DNA of 64,000 bases from Streptomyces sp. I6 (lineage in GTDB: Bacteria; Actinomycetota; Actinomycetes; Streptomycetales; Streptomycetaceae), in NCBI GenBank assembly GCA_003725745.1, contig RHDP01000001.1, forward strand, positions 1,705,501 through 1,769,500, given 5' to 3'. The notes under the pieces are model-generated. The model searched no databases and was not told where the DNA came from. It was given only the letters and a program-made list of their open reading frames with translations. The position numbers and the translations under genes were made by a program. Of the stretch, positions 35,558 to 45,240 are shown one piece after another; within the stretch, counting starts at the first letter, position 1, and each line of letters begins with the position of its first letter.

Positions 35558-37389
35558 ATGCCCGTGCCCACGGAAGAAATGAAGCTGGAGATCGTCAACG
35601 CCGCCACGGGGAAGGCCCTGGGCGTCAGCGCCGCTCCGGGCGCGAACGGGACGCTCGTCGTCCGCGACTCCCCCGGCCCCGGCCCGGACCACGAGCAGTG
35701 GCAGCTCGTCCCCGTGCGGACCGCACAGGGCGAACAGGCCCTGGTGGTCCGCCACGCGGTCAGCGGCAAAGTGCTCGACAACCCCGCCGCCCCGGACCGC
35801 GGCGTCCGCCAGTGGGACGCCGCCACCGGCCGGAAGGGCCAGCAGTGGCACCTCGTCCCCGTCGAGGGCGAAGCGGGCCTCTACACCATCGAGGGCGTGG
35901 CCGACGGCTCCGTCCTCGATCTCGCCGACCCCGGCCCGGACGGCACCCGGGTCGTCCTCGGGAGTACGACGACAGCGCGGAGAGCCAGCGCTGGCGCCTC
36001 GTCCCGGCCGAGCCCGAGCGCACCGGCGACCCCGTGCTGCGCTGGGCACCGCTGAGCCACTGGAACGGCCGCAGGTCGTGGCGGCTGGCCCGCTCGGCAG
36101 CGCTGCGCCCGGCACCAGACGCGGCACCCTCGTTCAGCGACATGCTGCTGGTCCTCAAGCGGTTCGGGAGCGACCCGGACGCCGGCGGGTGGAACGGCGA
36201 CGGGGCCGGCCGCCCGCCCGGCGGTCAGCCGGGCCAGTGGGCCGGGCCCGGTGCGCGGTTCCCGGCCGACACCACGGGAACCGGGCGGACGGACATCCTG
36301 GGGCTCACCCCCGCGAGATGGGCCGTGACGGCGTCCGGCAGGGGCGACGGGACGTTCGACGACGAGGAGCGCGTCCTGCACCCGTCCGCGCCGTCCTCGA
36401 ACCCGGCGGACCTGTGGACCCTCCAGGACATCACGGGCGACGGCCGGCCCGCCGTCGTGGTACTCGCCGCCGACGGCGTCCGGGTGTCCGCTCAGAGCGA
36501 GCAGGGGACGTTCGCACCCGCGGGCGGCACGCCGGTCCTCAGGGCGTTCGGCCACGGTCGGCAGGCCGGCGGGTGGATGGCCGACCGGCACCCCCGCTTC
36601 CTCACCGACACCACCGGTGACGGACGTCCGGACATCGTCGGCTGCCACGACGACGGCGTCTGGATCTCGCTCCAGGGCGACGACGGGACGTTCGCACCGC
36701 TCGGCGACGAACCGGCTCTCAGGGCGTTCGGCCACGGCGAGAAGGCGGGCGGGTGGATGGCCGACCGGCACCCCCGCTTCCTCGCCGACACCACCGGTGA
36801 CGGACGTCCGGACATCGTCGGCTGCCACGACGACGGCGTCTGGATCTCGCTCCAGGGAGACGACGGGACGTTCGCCGAACCCCTGTACGTCCTCGACGAC
36901 TTCGGGGTCGACCAGGGATGGAGCACGGTCGAGGAACACCCCCGGTTCCTGCTCGCCGCCACCGCGGGCGGAGCGGTGGACATCATCGGGTTCGGCCCGC
37001 AGGGTGTCGTCCTCTCACAGGGGCGCGGCGACGGCACGTTCGAGCCCGCGAGACTGGTGCTGAACGACTTCGGGCTCGCCCAGGGGTGGACGGGCCTCAA
37101 GCACCTCCGCCTCCTCGCCGACGTCACCGGCGACGGCACCCCGGACATCGTCGGCTTCGGAGACGAAGGCGTCTGGGTGTCGCACAACCGCGGTGACGGC
37201 CGCTTCGAGCAGGCCCAGCTGGTGTGCCGCGGGTTCGGGTACGGCGACGACGCGGGCGCCTGGCGGGTCGGCCGCCACCCCCGCTTCCTCGCCGACACCA
37301 CCGGTGACGGACGTCCGGACATCGTCGGCTTCGGCGGGCCGGGAGTGTACGTGGCCCGCAACCTGCACCGTCGCTTCAGGACCCGATGA
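35558..37389 (+). CDS. Ricin-type lectin fused to FG-GAP/VCBS repeats (break near 35962)
   Basis: About 610 residues after correction. Residues 1-150 form a ricin-B-like domain with QxW-type motifs (DHEQWQLVPVR, GQQWHLVPVE, SQRWRLVPAE). Adding one G to the CTCGGGAG run near 35962 restores the third repeat. From about 190 to the end there are six or seven FG-GAP/VCBS repeats with calcium-loop motifs (DTTGDGRPDIVGC, DVTGDGTPDIVGF), enough for a beta-propeller. Two adjacent repeats are almost identical at the DNA level (36541-36700 and 36721-36880). ATG 35558 follows GGAAGAGG. There is no signal peptide although such propellers are usually secreted, so export may need an unconventional route or cell lysis. 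Confidence 0.83.
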
Positions 37390-37683
37390 CCCGGAATCGC
37401 CTTCGGGAGCCGCCTCTTCCCGGGGCGGCGCCCGGCCCCACGGCGGCCGATGGCCGGCCGTCGGGTGCCCGCCGGCTCGCGGTGTGACGGACAGTCACGG
37501 AACGGCCGGACGGTGCCGTACCCTCAGCGCGGGGGAACGCCGGGGCGGAGCCGGCCGGCACCGTGGACGGCATCGGCGCGTCAGCCGGCGTGTCCCGGTC
37601 GGCCGGGTTGCCGACCTCCGGCGGCGGGACCAGCCACTCCCCGAGGGGGCTTGCAGGGATCAGGGCACCCTCCCCGCAAGCCC
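37390..37683. other. Intergenic region between convergent genes
   Basis: About 290 bases between the ends of the ricin/FG-GAP gene and the Ala-rich gene on the opposite strand. I see imperfect GC-rich inverted repeats (for example CCGCCTCTTCCCGGGGCGG near 37411) but no clear gene. Confidence 0.4.
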
Positions 37684-38121
37684 TCAGAGACGTCCGCCGG
37701 TCATCCGGGTGACCGGGCCGTGGCCGCTGCGCTCGGAGCGACGGCCCGCCAGGTAGGAGACGGCCCCGAGAGCCGTCGCGCCCGCCGTGGCACCCGCCGC
37801 GACGAGCTTGCGGGCCTTGAGTACCGTCCATGCGGTCGTGGCGGCGGACGCCACCTGCCCGGCTGCCGAACCGGCTCCCCTGAGGGCGGTCGAGGCCACG
37901 GAACCCGCGGTGGTCGCCGCGCGTTCCACACCGCCGCCCGCCGACGGGGCGGCCCGTCCGGCGCCACCACCCGCCGATTCCGCCGTCGAAGCGGTGCTCT
38001 GCGCCGTCTTCGCCGAGGACTCCCTGGCCTCGGCCGCGGTCGCCTCGGCCGTCTTGGTCGCCTTGGTGGCACGGCTCGTCGTGCCGCTGCCGTTGCCGTT
38101 GTTCGCGCTCGAGTTGGTCAT
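37684..38121 (-). CDS. Ala/Thr-rich protein with one C-terminal hydrophobic segment, 145 aa
   Basis: The frame runs from ATG 38121 (MTNSSANNGNGSGTTSRA) to TGA 37684. The first two thirds are low-complexity Ala, Thr, Ser and Gly; the segment LVAAGATAGATALGAVSYLAG near residues 108-128 could span the membrane, followed by a basic tail (RRSERSGHG). It resembles short Ala-rich membrane-associated proteins of streptomycetes, but no family is recognised. The composition makes a spurious frame possible, although the start and the tail look natural. Confidence 0.5.
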   Translation of the reverse strand: MTNSSANNGNGSGTTSRATKATKTAEATAAEARESSAKTAQSTASTAESAGGGAGRAAPSAGGGVERAATTAGSVASTALRGAGSAAGQVASAATTAWTVLKARKLVAAGATAGATALGAVSYLAGRRSERSGHGPVTRMTGGRL

Positions 38122-38223
38122 GGCGTCCGGGTTGCCGCTTCCGCCGCGCACAAACAGGGTGCCGTCCGAAGGCCGCCGGCCCGTACCCTCTGCGCAAGCC
38201 CGGCGCTCGGCCCCACGTCCGGT

Positions 38224-38310
38224 ATCCCGGCCCTTCCACCGCCCCGGCCACCCGCCACCCACGCCCTTCACCACCACCCGCTCCGGCCACCCGCCACCCA
38301 CGCCCTTCAC
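38224..38310. repeat. Tandem repeat CCGGCCACCCGCCACCCACG
   Basis: Two full copies of a unit of about 43-49 bases (CCGGCCACCCGCCACCCACG followed by CCCTTCACC) lie between the Ala-rich gene and the small membrane protein gene. Confidence 0.65.
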
Positions 38311-38440
38311 CGCCCCCGGCGCCGGACCGCACCTCCCCGGAGCCGCACGCTTCGCCGCCCCCGGCCACCCGGTCGTCGGGCCCCGCACCACCCGGGAACG
38401 TCCCGGGTTTGGTTCAACGGAGAACGGCAATCCGGCTGCC

Positions 38441-38734
38441 ATGTCTCCCCGCAGAAGTGGCAGCAACCAGGTGGCGACGATCATCATGGTGGTCGCCGAC
38501 GTGATGGCCGTCATCATCGGCCTGTGGATCCTGATGTACCTGCTGGACGCGAACCGCGCCAACGACCTGGTCATCCTGATCCGGGACGTGGCCGGCTGGC
38601 TCGCCGGCTGGTCGCACGACCTGTTCACCTTCAACGAGGCGTGGGCCCGGGTCGTGGCGGGCTACGGTCTCGCCGCGGTCGTGTACCTCTTCGTCGGACA
38701 CGCCGTGGCGGGCCGGCTGCGCCGCCACGGCTGA
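38441..38734 (+). CDS. Small two-helix membrane protein, 97 aa
   Basis: ATG 38441 opens a 97-residue protein with two hydrophobic segments: VATIIMVVADVMAVIIGLWI (about 11-34) and ARVVAGYGLAAVVYLFVGHA near the C-terminus, separated by an amphipathic region (LVILIRDVAGWLAGWSHDLF). The positive N-terminus (MSPRRSGSN) and C-terminus (AGRLRRHG) suggest both ends are in the cytosol. It is similar to small streptomycete membrane proteins of unknown role. The ribosome binding site is weak. Confidence 0.7.
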   Translation: MSPRRSGSNQVATIIMVVADVMAVIIGLWILMYLLDANRANDLVILIRDVAGWLAGWSHDLFTFNEAWARVVAGYGLAAVVYLFVGHAVAGRLRRHG

Positions 38735-38763
38735 CCCTCTCCCCCGCGCGTCCGGCGGCGGTC

Positions 38764-39858
38764 CTACCGGCAGCACTCCGGTTCGAGGCCGCGCGGCAGC
38801 CGCTCCCCGCCGAACACCGCGGTGGTCGCCTCGTCGCCCCCCAGGGCGGCCACCGCGAGCAGCAGCGAACCCGCCGTCCACGTGGTCAGCTCCTCCGGCC
38901 ACATGGCGCGTTCGCCCTCGAAGACGTAACCGGTCCAGTACATCCCGCCCTCGGCGCGCAGGTGCCGGATGGACTGGAGGATCTCCAGCGCCCGGTCCGA
39001 CTCCCCCACCGCCCACAGCGCCAGGGCGAGTTCACAGCTCTCGCCGCCGGTCACCCACGGGTTGGGCAGCACGCACCGCACCCCGAGCCCGGGGACCACG
39101 AACGCGTCCCAGCGCGCGTCGATCCTCGCCTTGGCCTCCTCGCCGGTGACGGCACCGCCGAGGACCGGGTAGTACCAGTCCATCGAGTAGCGGGACTTGT
39201 CGAGGAAGCGCTCCGGGTGGCGGCGGACGGCGTGCCCGAGCGCTCCGGTCGCCAGCTCCCAGTCGGGCTGCGGCTCCTCGCGCTCCTCGGCGATGGCGAG
39301 GGCGCAGCGCAGCGCGTGGTAGACGGAGGAACTCCCGGTCAGCAGGGCGTCGTCGACCGCCGCGCCGCCGTCCTCCGGTGCCTCGCGCTTCCAGCCGATC
39401 TGGCCGCCGGGCAGCTGGAGCCGGAGCACGAACTCGATCGCCGCGTGGACGGACGGCCACATCCGGTCCAGGAACACGTCGTCGCCGGTGGCCAGGTAGT
39501 GGTGCCAGACGCCGACGGCCGGGTAGGCGCAGAAGTTGGTCTCGCGTCCCCGGTCGGTGGGCCGGTCGGCCTCCCCGTCGTGGTAGGCGGCGTACCAGGA
39601 GCCGTCCTCGTTCTGATGGCGGGCCAGCCACTCGTAGGCGCGGGCCGCGGCGTCGTGCTCGCCCGCCGCGTCCAGCGCCATGGCGGCCTCGGTGTGGTCC
39701 CACGGGTCCAGGTGGTGCCCGCGGAACCAGGGGATCGCCCCGTCCTCGCGCTGGACGGCGAGGATGCCCGCGACGGTCTCGGCGGCCTGCTCGGCGGTGA
39801 GGACGCCGGGCAGGACGAGGTGCTCGGTACGCCCCTGACGGCGCCAGGGCACGGTCAC
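38764..39858 (-). CDS. Alpha/alpha-barrel protein (prenyltransferase / glycoside-hydrolase-like)
   Basis: A 364-residue protein with repeated helical-hairpin motifs of six-barrel toroid proteins: VAGILAVQREDGAIPWFRGH, AARAYEWLARHQNEDGSWYA, NFCAYPAVGVWHHYLATGDD, FVLRLQLPGGQIGWKREAPE and YSMDWYYPVLGG. The QNEDGSW element recalls prenyltransferase/squalene-cyclase repeats, but acidic residues in the PWDHTEAAM and WVTGGESCELALAL segments would also suit a glucoamylase-like hydrolase. GTG 39858 overlaps the methyltransferase stop (GTGA), so it is the last gene of an operon with a GT4 glycosyltransferase and a methyltransferase, suggesting a role in making or trimming a glycan. No signal peptide, no frameshift. 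Confidence 0.75.
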   Translation of the reverse strand: MTVPWRRQGRTEHLVLPGVLTAEQAAETVAGILAVQREDGAIPWFRGHHLDPWDHTEAAMALDAAGEHDAAARAYEWLARHQNEDGSWYAAYHDGEADRPTDRGRETNFCAYPAVGVWHHYLATGDDVFLDRMWPSVHAAIEFVLRLQLPGGQIGWKREAPEDGGAAVDDALLTGSSSVYHALRCALAIAEEREEPQPDWELATGALGHAVRRHPERFLDKSRYSMDWYYPVLGGAVTGEEAKARIDARWDAFVVPGLGVRCVLPNPWVTGGESCELALALWAVGESDRALEILQSIRHLRAEGGMYWTGYVFEGERAMWPEELTTWTAGSLLLAVAALGGDEATTAVFGGERLPRGLEPECCR

Positions 39859-40586
39859 GCGTCGGCCTTCGGCAGGTGCGGCTTGGTCGCGTACACCACG
39901 AAGCTCTTGCCGACGAGCGGGTTCAGCGCCTGCTCGGCGACCCTGGTGAGCAGGGGCTTCTTCATGATGTCCCAGACCAGGAGCCGGTGGTACGCGCGCA
40001 CCGGCAGCGCCTTGTCGTTGTCCACGCCGAACGCGCACTTCAGCCACCAGTACGGCGAGTGCAGCGCGTGGGCGTGGTGGCTGCCGTAGGGCCTGAGGCC
40101 CGCCTCGCGGATCCTGCCGAGGAGTTCGCCGGCCTTGTAGATGCGGATGTGGCCGCCCTCGACCTCGTGGTACTCGTCGGACAGCGCCCAGCAGACCTTC
40201 TCGGGGCCGTAGCGGGGCACGGTGACCGCGATCCGGCCGCCCGGCCTGAGTACCCGGACCATCTCGGCGAGGACGCCCTTGTCGTCCGGGATGTGCTCCA
40301 TCACCTCGGAGATGATGACGACGTCGAACGACTCGTCGGGGAAGGGCAGGTTGAGCGCGTCGCCCTCCATCGCGGTGGCGCTCGCGCCCTCGGGTGCCTC
40401 GCCGGCCTCCTTCATCGCCGCGAACCACGTGGCGACCTCGCGGATCTCCTCGGCGTTCCGGTCGAGGGCCACGACCCGGGCTCCGCGCCGGTAGCACTCG
40501 AAGGCGTGGCGTCCGGCACCGCAGCCGAGATCGAGCACGCGGTCGCCCGGGGCGAGCGGAAAGCGGGAGAAGTCGACGGTCAGCAC
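39855..40586 (-). CDS. Class I SAM-dependent methyltransferase (UbiE/UbiG-like)
   Basis: The 243-residue product has a standard SAM-binding fold: RVLDLGCGAGRHAFECYRRG (motif I), VVALDRNAEEIREVATW (acidic strand 2), MEGDALNLPFPDESFDVVII (motif II region), MVRVLRPGGRIAVTVPRYG (post II). The C-terminal part (YWWLKCAFGVDNDKALPVRA) is specific to this actinobacterial subgroup. GTG 40586 is taken as start because the sequence VLTVDFSRFPLAPGDRVLD matches family starts. It is coupled by overlap to the alpha/alpha-barrel gene and follows the GT4 glycosyltransferase gene, so its substrate is probably a glycan or glycolipid intermediate. Confidence 0.87.
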   Translation of the reverse strand: MLTVDFSRFPLAPGDRVLDLGCGAGRHAFECYRRGARVVALDRNAEEIREVATWFAAMKEAGEAPEGASATAMEGDALNLPFPDESFDVVIISEVMEHIPDDKGVLAEMVRVLRPGGRIAVTVPRYGPEKVCWALSDEYHEVEGGHIRIYKAGELLGRIREAGLRPYGSHHAHALHSPYWWLKCAFGVDNDKALPVRAYHRLLVWDIMKKPLLTRVAEQALNPLVGKSFVVYATKPHLPKADA

Positions 40587-40707
40587 GAGGTCTGCCCTTC
40601 CGGGTGGGTCACGGCGCCCTCGCCGGGGGCGCGCCTTGCGGGGGGTGCGGACCCTCCGTCCGCACCCGCGGAGCGGGTCCTCGCCCGCGCTGCGGGACGC
40701 CGGGTGC

Positions 40708-42020
40708 TCATCGGGCACCGGCCGGCGCCGGGCGTGCCGCGATGGCCTCGCGGTAGAGCTCCGCCGTGCCCTGGGCCGCGCGGGTCCAGGTGAAGCGGGA
40801 CAGCACACGGTCCCGTCCGGCGGTGCCGATGCGGCGGCGGAGTCCCTCGTCCCCGAGGAGCCGGCCGAGCGCCGCGGCGAGGGCGTGGGCGTCGCCGGGC
40901 GGCACGGCGAGGCAGGTCTCCCCGTCGGTGCCGGTGACCTCGGGGATGGCGCCGCCGGTGGTGGCGACCAGAGGCGTGCCGGTGGCCATCGCCTCGGCGG
41001 CCGGCAGCGAGAACCCCTCGTACAGCGACGGCACACAGGCCACCTGGGCGCCGCGTACGAGGTCCACCAGCTCCCGGTCGGAGATGCCCTTGACGAACCG
41101 CACGGCGCCGGCGAGCCCGTACCGCTCGATCATCCGGGCCACGGGGCCGTCCTCGGCGCGCTTGCCGACGACGACCAGATGGGCGTCCGGCCGCTCGGAA
41201 CGGAGCTTGGCGAGCGCCTCCACGAGGAACACCAGGCCCTTGAGCGGCACATCGGCGCTGGAGGTCGTCACGATCCGGCCGGGCACCTCGGCGACCGACG
41301 GATCCGGCGAGAAGAGATCGGTGTCGGCGCCGATGTGCACGACCCGCAGCCGCTCCCGGCGCACGCCCAGGTGCTCGGCGATCTCCTGTTCGGAGGAGCC
41401 GGAGACGGTGAGGACGGACGGCAGCCTGCGCGCGACCCGCTTCTGCATCCGGGTGAAGCCGTACCAGCGGCGCACCGACAGCCGCCGCCGCCAGTCCTGC
41501 GCCGCGTCCAGGTCGAGCCGGCGGTCGACGGTGATGGGGTGGTGGATGGTGGTGACCAGCGGTGCGCCGAGGTCGCCGAGGAGTCCGTAGCCGAGGGTCT
41601 GGTTGTCGTGGACGACGTCGAAATCGCCCCGGCGCGCCAGCAGATGGCGCCGTGCGCGCAGCGAGAAGGTCAGCGGCTCGGGGAAGCCGCCCGTCCACAT
41701 CGTGGCGACCTCCAGCCCGTCGATCCAGTCGCGGTACTCGCCGCGCCCGGGGGTGCGGAAGGGGTCGGGCTGCCGGTAGAGGTCGAGGCTGGGCAGCTCG
41801 GTGAGCGGCACGCCTTCGTCGAGCACGGGGAAGGGCTGGGCGCCGATCACCTCGACGCGGTGGCCGAGGCGGGCGAGTTCGCGCGACAGATGGCGTACGT
41901 AGACGCCCTGGCCCCGCAGAAGGGGTTGCCCTTGTAGGTGAGGAGCGCGATGCTCAGCGGTCGGTCACCGGCGCCGGACGCACCCCCACGGGGCCCGGCC
42001 GCTATGGCCTCAGCGGTCAC
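40708..42020 (-). CDS. GT4-type glycosyltransferase (break near 41914)
   Basis: A GT-B fold enzyme of about 437 residues. The N-terminal domain begins PLSIALLTYKGNPFCGGQGV and continues VYVRHLSRELARLGHRVEVI once one G is added near 41914. The C-terminal donor domain shows LTVSGSSEQEIAEHLGV, RIVTTSSADVPLKGLVFLVEA, the pattern VACVPSLYEGFSLPAAEAMA with the catalytic E-x7-E, and GTPLVATTGGAIPEV. It transfers a sugar from a nucleotide donor; the acceptor is unknown. GTG 42020 is preceded by AGGGGG; the first 20 residues are a polar extension. A KstR-like site lies just upstream at 42075-42088, shared with the divergent kstR gene, so regulation may spill over. Confidence 0.87.
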
Positions 42021-42074
42021 CTACGGCCCCCTTCTCACTCCACTTTCGCCGGAGCGTAACCGCTCGCGCTAATC

Positions 42075-42088
42075 TAGAACAAGTTCCA
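42075..42088. promoter_or_regulatory. KstR-like operator between GT4 and kstR genes
   Basis: TAGAACAAGTTCCA matches TAGAACNNGTTCTA at all but one defined position. It lies about 207 bases upstream of the regulator start and 55 bases from the glycosyltransferase start, consistent with autoregulation. Confidence 0.68.
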
Positions 42089-42294
42089 CACTCGATCGTT
42101 CTTGATCGCTCAAGGAGCATCGAATCTACCGGCAGGTAGCGCTGCCGGAAGGCCTGGATCAGGTGATTCGCGCCACGGCACGGAGCCCTGCCATGCTGGG
42201 CCCTCCGCAGCTCCCGGAACGGGAACGCAGCACGGATCCGGACAGCGGGCCGGGAAGGGCCCCTGGACCGGGGACGGGGACGGGGACGAAAGAG

Positions 42295-42923
42295 ATGAGC
42301 GCGGATACCAGGCCGACGGTTCCTGCGGCCCTGCCCCTGACGGAGCGCCAGGAGGCCAGGCGCCGGCGCATCCTGCACGCCACCGCGCAGCTGGCCTGCC
42401 GCGGCGGCTTCGACGCCGTGCAGATGCGGGAGGTCGCCGAGGCCGCGGGGTCGCCCTCGGCACGCTGTACCGCTACTTCCCCTCCAAGGTTCACCTGCTC
42501 GTGGCCACGATGCAGGACCAGCTCGAGCATCTGCACGCCACCCTGCGCAAACGCCCGCCGGCCGCGGACAGCGCGGCGCAGCGGGTGGCCGAGACCCTGA
42601 TGCGGGCGTTCCGCGCCCTGCAGCGCGATCCGCATCTGGCGGACGCGATGGTCCGGGCGCTGACCTTCGCGGACCGCAGTGTCAGCCCCGAGGTGGACAG
42701 GGTCTCGCGGCAGACCACGGCGATCATCCTGGACGCGATGGGCCTGGAGGATCCGACGCCCGAGCAGCTCTCGGCCGTCCGGGTCATCGAGCACACCTGG
42801 CACTCGGCCCTGATCACCTGGCTGTCCGGCCGGGCCTCCATCGCCCAGGTGAGGATCGACATCGAGACGGTCTGCCGGCTGATCGACCTCACGGACCCGG
42901 GGCGGGGCCGGCGGTCCGGCTGA
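42295..42923 (+). CDS. kstR: KstR-type TetR-family repressor of steroid catabolism (break near 42449)
   Basis: The helix-turn-helix region reads RRRRILHATAQLACRGGFDA, VQMREVAEAAG and VALGTLYRYFPSKVHLLVAT; QMR-VA and GTLYRYFPSKVHLLV are the hallmarks of KstR, the cholesterol-catabolism repressor of mycobacteria and rhodococci. The C-terminal ligand domain keeps AMVRALTFADRSVSPEVDRV and VIEHTWHSALITWLSGRASI. As written the frame breaks after AEAAG; adding one G to the GGGG run at 42448-42451 restores AGVALGTLYRY. About 209 residues. In KstR systems a CoA thioester of a steroid intermediate releases the repressor. KstR-like sites in the window precede the MaoC, Ltp, FadA5/CYP125 and kstR genes. 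Confidence 0.87.
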
Positions 42924-42954
42924 CGCCCACGGCGGCGCAGCGCCCGGATCCCGC

Positions 42955-43100
42955 ACCGCCCGGTCCGGCCTCACCGCGTCGCCCGCCCATCCCGGCCTCA
43001 CCGTGCTCCCCGCCCGTCCCGGGGTCACCGTGCTCCCCGCCCGGTCCGGCCTCACCGCGTCGCCCGACCGGTCCGGCCTTCACCGCGTCGCCCGCCCGCA
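42955..43100. repeat. 25-28 bp tandem repeats downstream of kstR
   Basis: Five to six imperfect copies of TCCGGCCTCACCGCGTCGCC / TCCCGGCCTCACCGTGCTCC units follow each other between kstR and the ferredoxin gene. No gene is seen in the tract. Confidence 0.7.
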
Positions 43101-43161
43101 TGCGGCGCCGGGCCGCCGTAGGCCGGCGCCCCTCCCGGCAGCCTCCACCCGGCCGCCGCGC

Positions 43162-43404
43162 CTACTCCCCGGGCTCCTCGGGCGGGAACACGACAGCACC
43201 GCCCCCGGACCGCCGAATCGAGATGGCCTCGACCGGGCAGCCCTCCGCCGCCGCGAGGACGTCGTCGTTCGCGTCGGTCTCCGGCTCGGTGGGGTGCGAC
43301 TGGCGGGCCGTGTCCAGCGCGAAGCCGTCCGGCGCGCTGCTGACACACATGCCCGATCCGATGCACACACCCCGGTCGACCTCGACCTGCCAGCGGTCAC
43401 CCAT
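43162..43404 (-). CDS. [3Fe-4S]-type ferredoxin
   Basis: An 80-residue ferredoxin with the three-cysteine pattern of P450-partner ferredoxins: C14 and C20 in CIGSGMC, and C56 followed by Pro in AAEGCPVEAI. The position between C14 and C20 where a fourth ligand would sit is not Cys, so a 3Fe-4S cluster is expected. It begins MGDRWQVEVDRGVC and ends PPEEPGE. ATG 43404 overlaps the end of the aldehyde dehydrogenase gene by 8 bases, so both are co-expressed. The likely electron acceptor is a cytochrome P450; CYP125 at 56.7 kb is the only P450 in the window, but this link is inference. Confidence 0.9.
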   Translation of the reverse strand: MGDRWQVEVDRGVCIGSGMCVSSAPDGFALDTARQSHPTEPETDANDDVLAAAEGCPVEAISIRRSGGGAVVFPPEEPGE

Positions 43405-44865
43405 CAGTCTCGCTCCCGTATCCCGACGGCAAATGCACCATTTTGTGCTCGAAGTACTCACCGTATCCCTCGGGACCGAACTCCCGCCCCAGCCCGGAGT
43501 TCTTGTATCCGCCGAACGGGCCAAGCATGTCGAGGCTGAAGGTGTTGACGCTGTACGTACCGGTCCTGATCCGCCTCGCGAAGTCGACGCCGCGTTCCAC
43601 GTCGGCCGTCCACACGCTGCCGCTGAGCCCGTACTCGGAGTCGTTCGCGATCGCCGCGGCCTCCTCCTCGCCGCCGTAGGGCAGCAGGCAGACGACGGGG
43701 CCGAAGATCTCCTCGCGCGCGATCCGCATGGCGTTGTCGACGCCGCCGAAGAGGGTCGGCTCGACGTACCAGCCCCGCTCCAGGCCGGCCGGGCGGCCGC
43801 CGCCGGCGAGGATCTTGGCGCCCTCCGCCTGGCCGATGGCGATGTAGTCGAGCGACCTCTGCTGCTGGCGGCGCGCGACGAGCGGGCCGACCTGGGTCGC
43901 CGGGTCCATCGGGTCGCCGGTCACCAGGGCCCCGGCCGCCGCGGCGAAGGCGTCGGCGAACTCGTCGTAGCGGGCGCGCGGGACGAGGATGCGGGTCTGG
44001 GCCACACACGCCTGGCCGTTGTTCATCCACGCCGCCGGGACGATGCCCTGGACGGCCGCCTCCGCATCGGCGTCGGGCAGGACCACCGCCGCGGACTTGC
44101 CGCCGAGTTCGAGCGTGACGCGGGTGAGGTTGCGGGCGGCGACCTCCATCACGCGCCTGCCCGCCGCGACCGAGCCGGTGAAGGAGACCTTGTCGACATC
44201 GGGATGCCCGACGAGGTACTCGCCGACCTCGCGGTCGGCGGGCAGGATCGACAGCACGCCCTCCGGCAGTCCGGCCTCACGGACGATGTCGGCCAGGATG
44301 TAGGCGTCCAGCGGGGTCTCGGGCGAGGGCTTGAGGACCACCGAGCAGCCCGCGAGCAGGGCCGGCGCGAGCTTGGCGGCCGCGACGAACTGCGGGACGT
44401 TCCAGGGCGCCACGGCCGCGACCACGCCCACCGGCTCACGCCGGACGAGCAGCGGACCGAGCAGTCCGCTTCGCCGTTCCTCGTAGGTGAAGTCGCGCGC
44501 GACGGCGAGGGCCGCGTCCCAGACCATCATGGCGCCGAGCGCTTGGGCCAGCACGCTCCAGGAGTACGGCGACCCGTTCTGCGCGCTGATCGAGCGCGCG
44601 ATCTCCTCGTGCCGTGCGGCGATCGCGTCCTTGATCCTGCCGACGGCCTCGAGGCGCTCCCCGAGCGGGCTGCGCGGCCAGGGGCCGTGGTCGAACGCGG
44701 CGCGGGCGGCCGCGACGGCCCGGTCCACATCGGCCCGCGAGGCATGCGGGACGCGTCCGATGACCTGCTCGGTGTGCGGCGAGACCACCTCGATGGTGTC
44801 GGTGCCGCGGGATCGACCAACTTCCCGCCGATGAACAGTTCTCCGTGCTCGACAAGTCCGGTCAT
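43397..44865 (-). CDS. Aldehyde dehydrogenase (break near 44805)
   Basis: An NAD(P)-dependent aldehyde dehydrogenase of about 489 residues. Motifs: VAAVAPWNVPQFVAAAKLAP, VVLKPSPETPLDAYILADI, KVSFTGSVAAGRRVMEVAA, the general-base Glu in VTLELGGKSAAVV and the catalytic Cys in NNGQACVAQTRILVPRA. The N-terminal 20 residues (MTGLVEHGELFIGGKLVDPA) are in another frame; adding one G near 44805 joins them to GTDTIEVVSPHTEQVIGRV. ATG 44865 has GGGAGG 9 bases upstream. A CTGAYG-type palindrome lies 38-52 bases upstream. With the ferredoxin it may take part in oxidising an aldehyde intermediate of the steroid side chain (alcohol to acid after CYP125). Confidence 0.88.
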
Positions 44866-44902
44866 GACGGCTGCCTCCCGCGGCCCGGCTCCCCGCCACT
44901 AC

Positions 44903-44917
44903 CTGACGGGGCATCAG
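44903..44917. promoter_or_regulatory. CTGAYG-type palindrome upstream of the aldehyde dehydrogenase
   Basis: CTGACGGGGCATCAG fits CTGAYGNNNCRTCAG exactly and lies close to the expected promoter of the aldehyde dehydrogenase-ferredoxin unit. Confidence 0.65.
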
Positions 44918-44964
44918 AAACGGTCTACTGCCTGAACTGATAACAGCTATCGCCGCAGGAGTCC

Positions 44965-45240
44965 ACGGCGGGGACGCTCCGCACGGGCTGCCGCGGCCGG
45001 AACCGCAGGGCCGGAACCGCACTGCGGGGACGCAACCTCACGGCAGGAACGCCTGGAACGCCCGCGACGTCGACCCTGACGACACCGCGGACGCGACCAC
45101 AGGGCAGTAACCCTCCGGACGGGACGCTCCGCACGGGCTGCCGCGGCCGCAACCGCAGGGCCGGAGCCGCACGGCGGGGAGGCAAGCGCAGGCCCGGAAC
45201 CGCACGGCGGGGAACCGCACGGCGGGGACGCTCCGGACGG
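44965..45240. repeat. Interspersed direct repeats before the metallo-hydrolase gene
   Basis: GGGACGCTCCGCACGGGCTG followed by CCGCGGCCG and an AACCGCAGGGCCGGA unit occurs at about 44971 and again at about 45120, with further AACCGCACGGCGGGGA copies to 45240. No gene is seen in this tract. Confidence 0.7.

Noticed and set aside
37390-37683. Extension of the ricin/FG-GAP or Ala-rich genes into the gap
   Set aside because: Both genes have natural ends at 37389 and 37684; the open frames in between have no conserved features.
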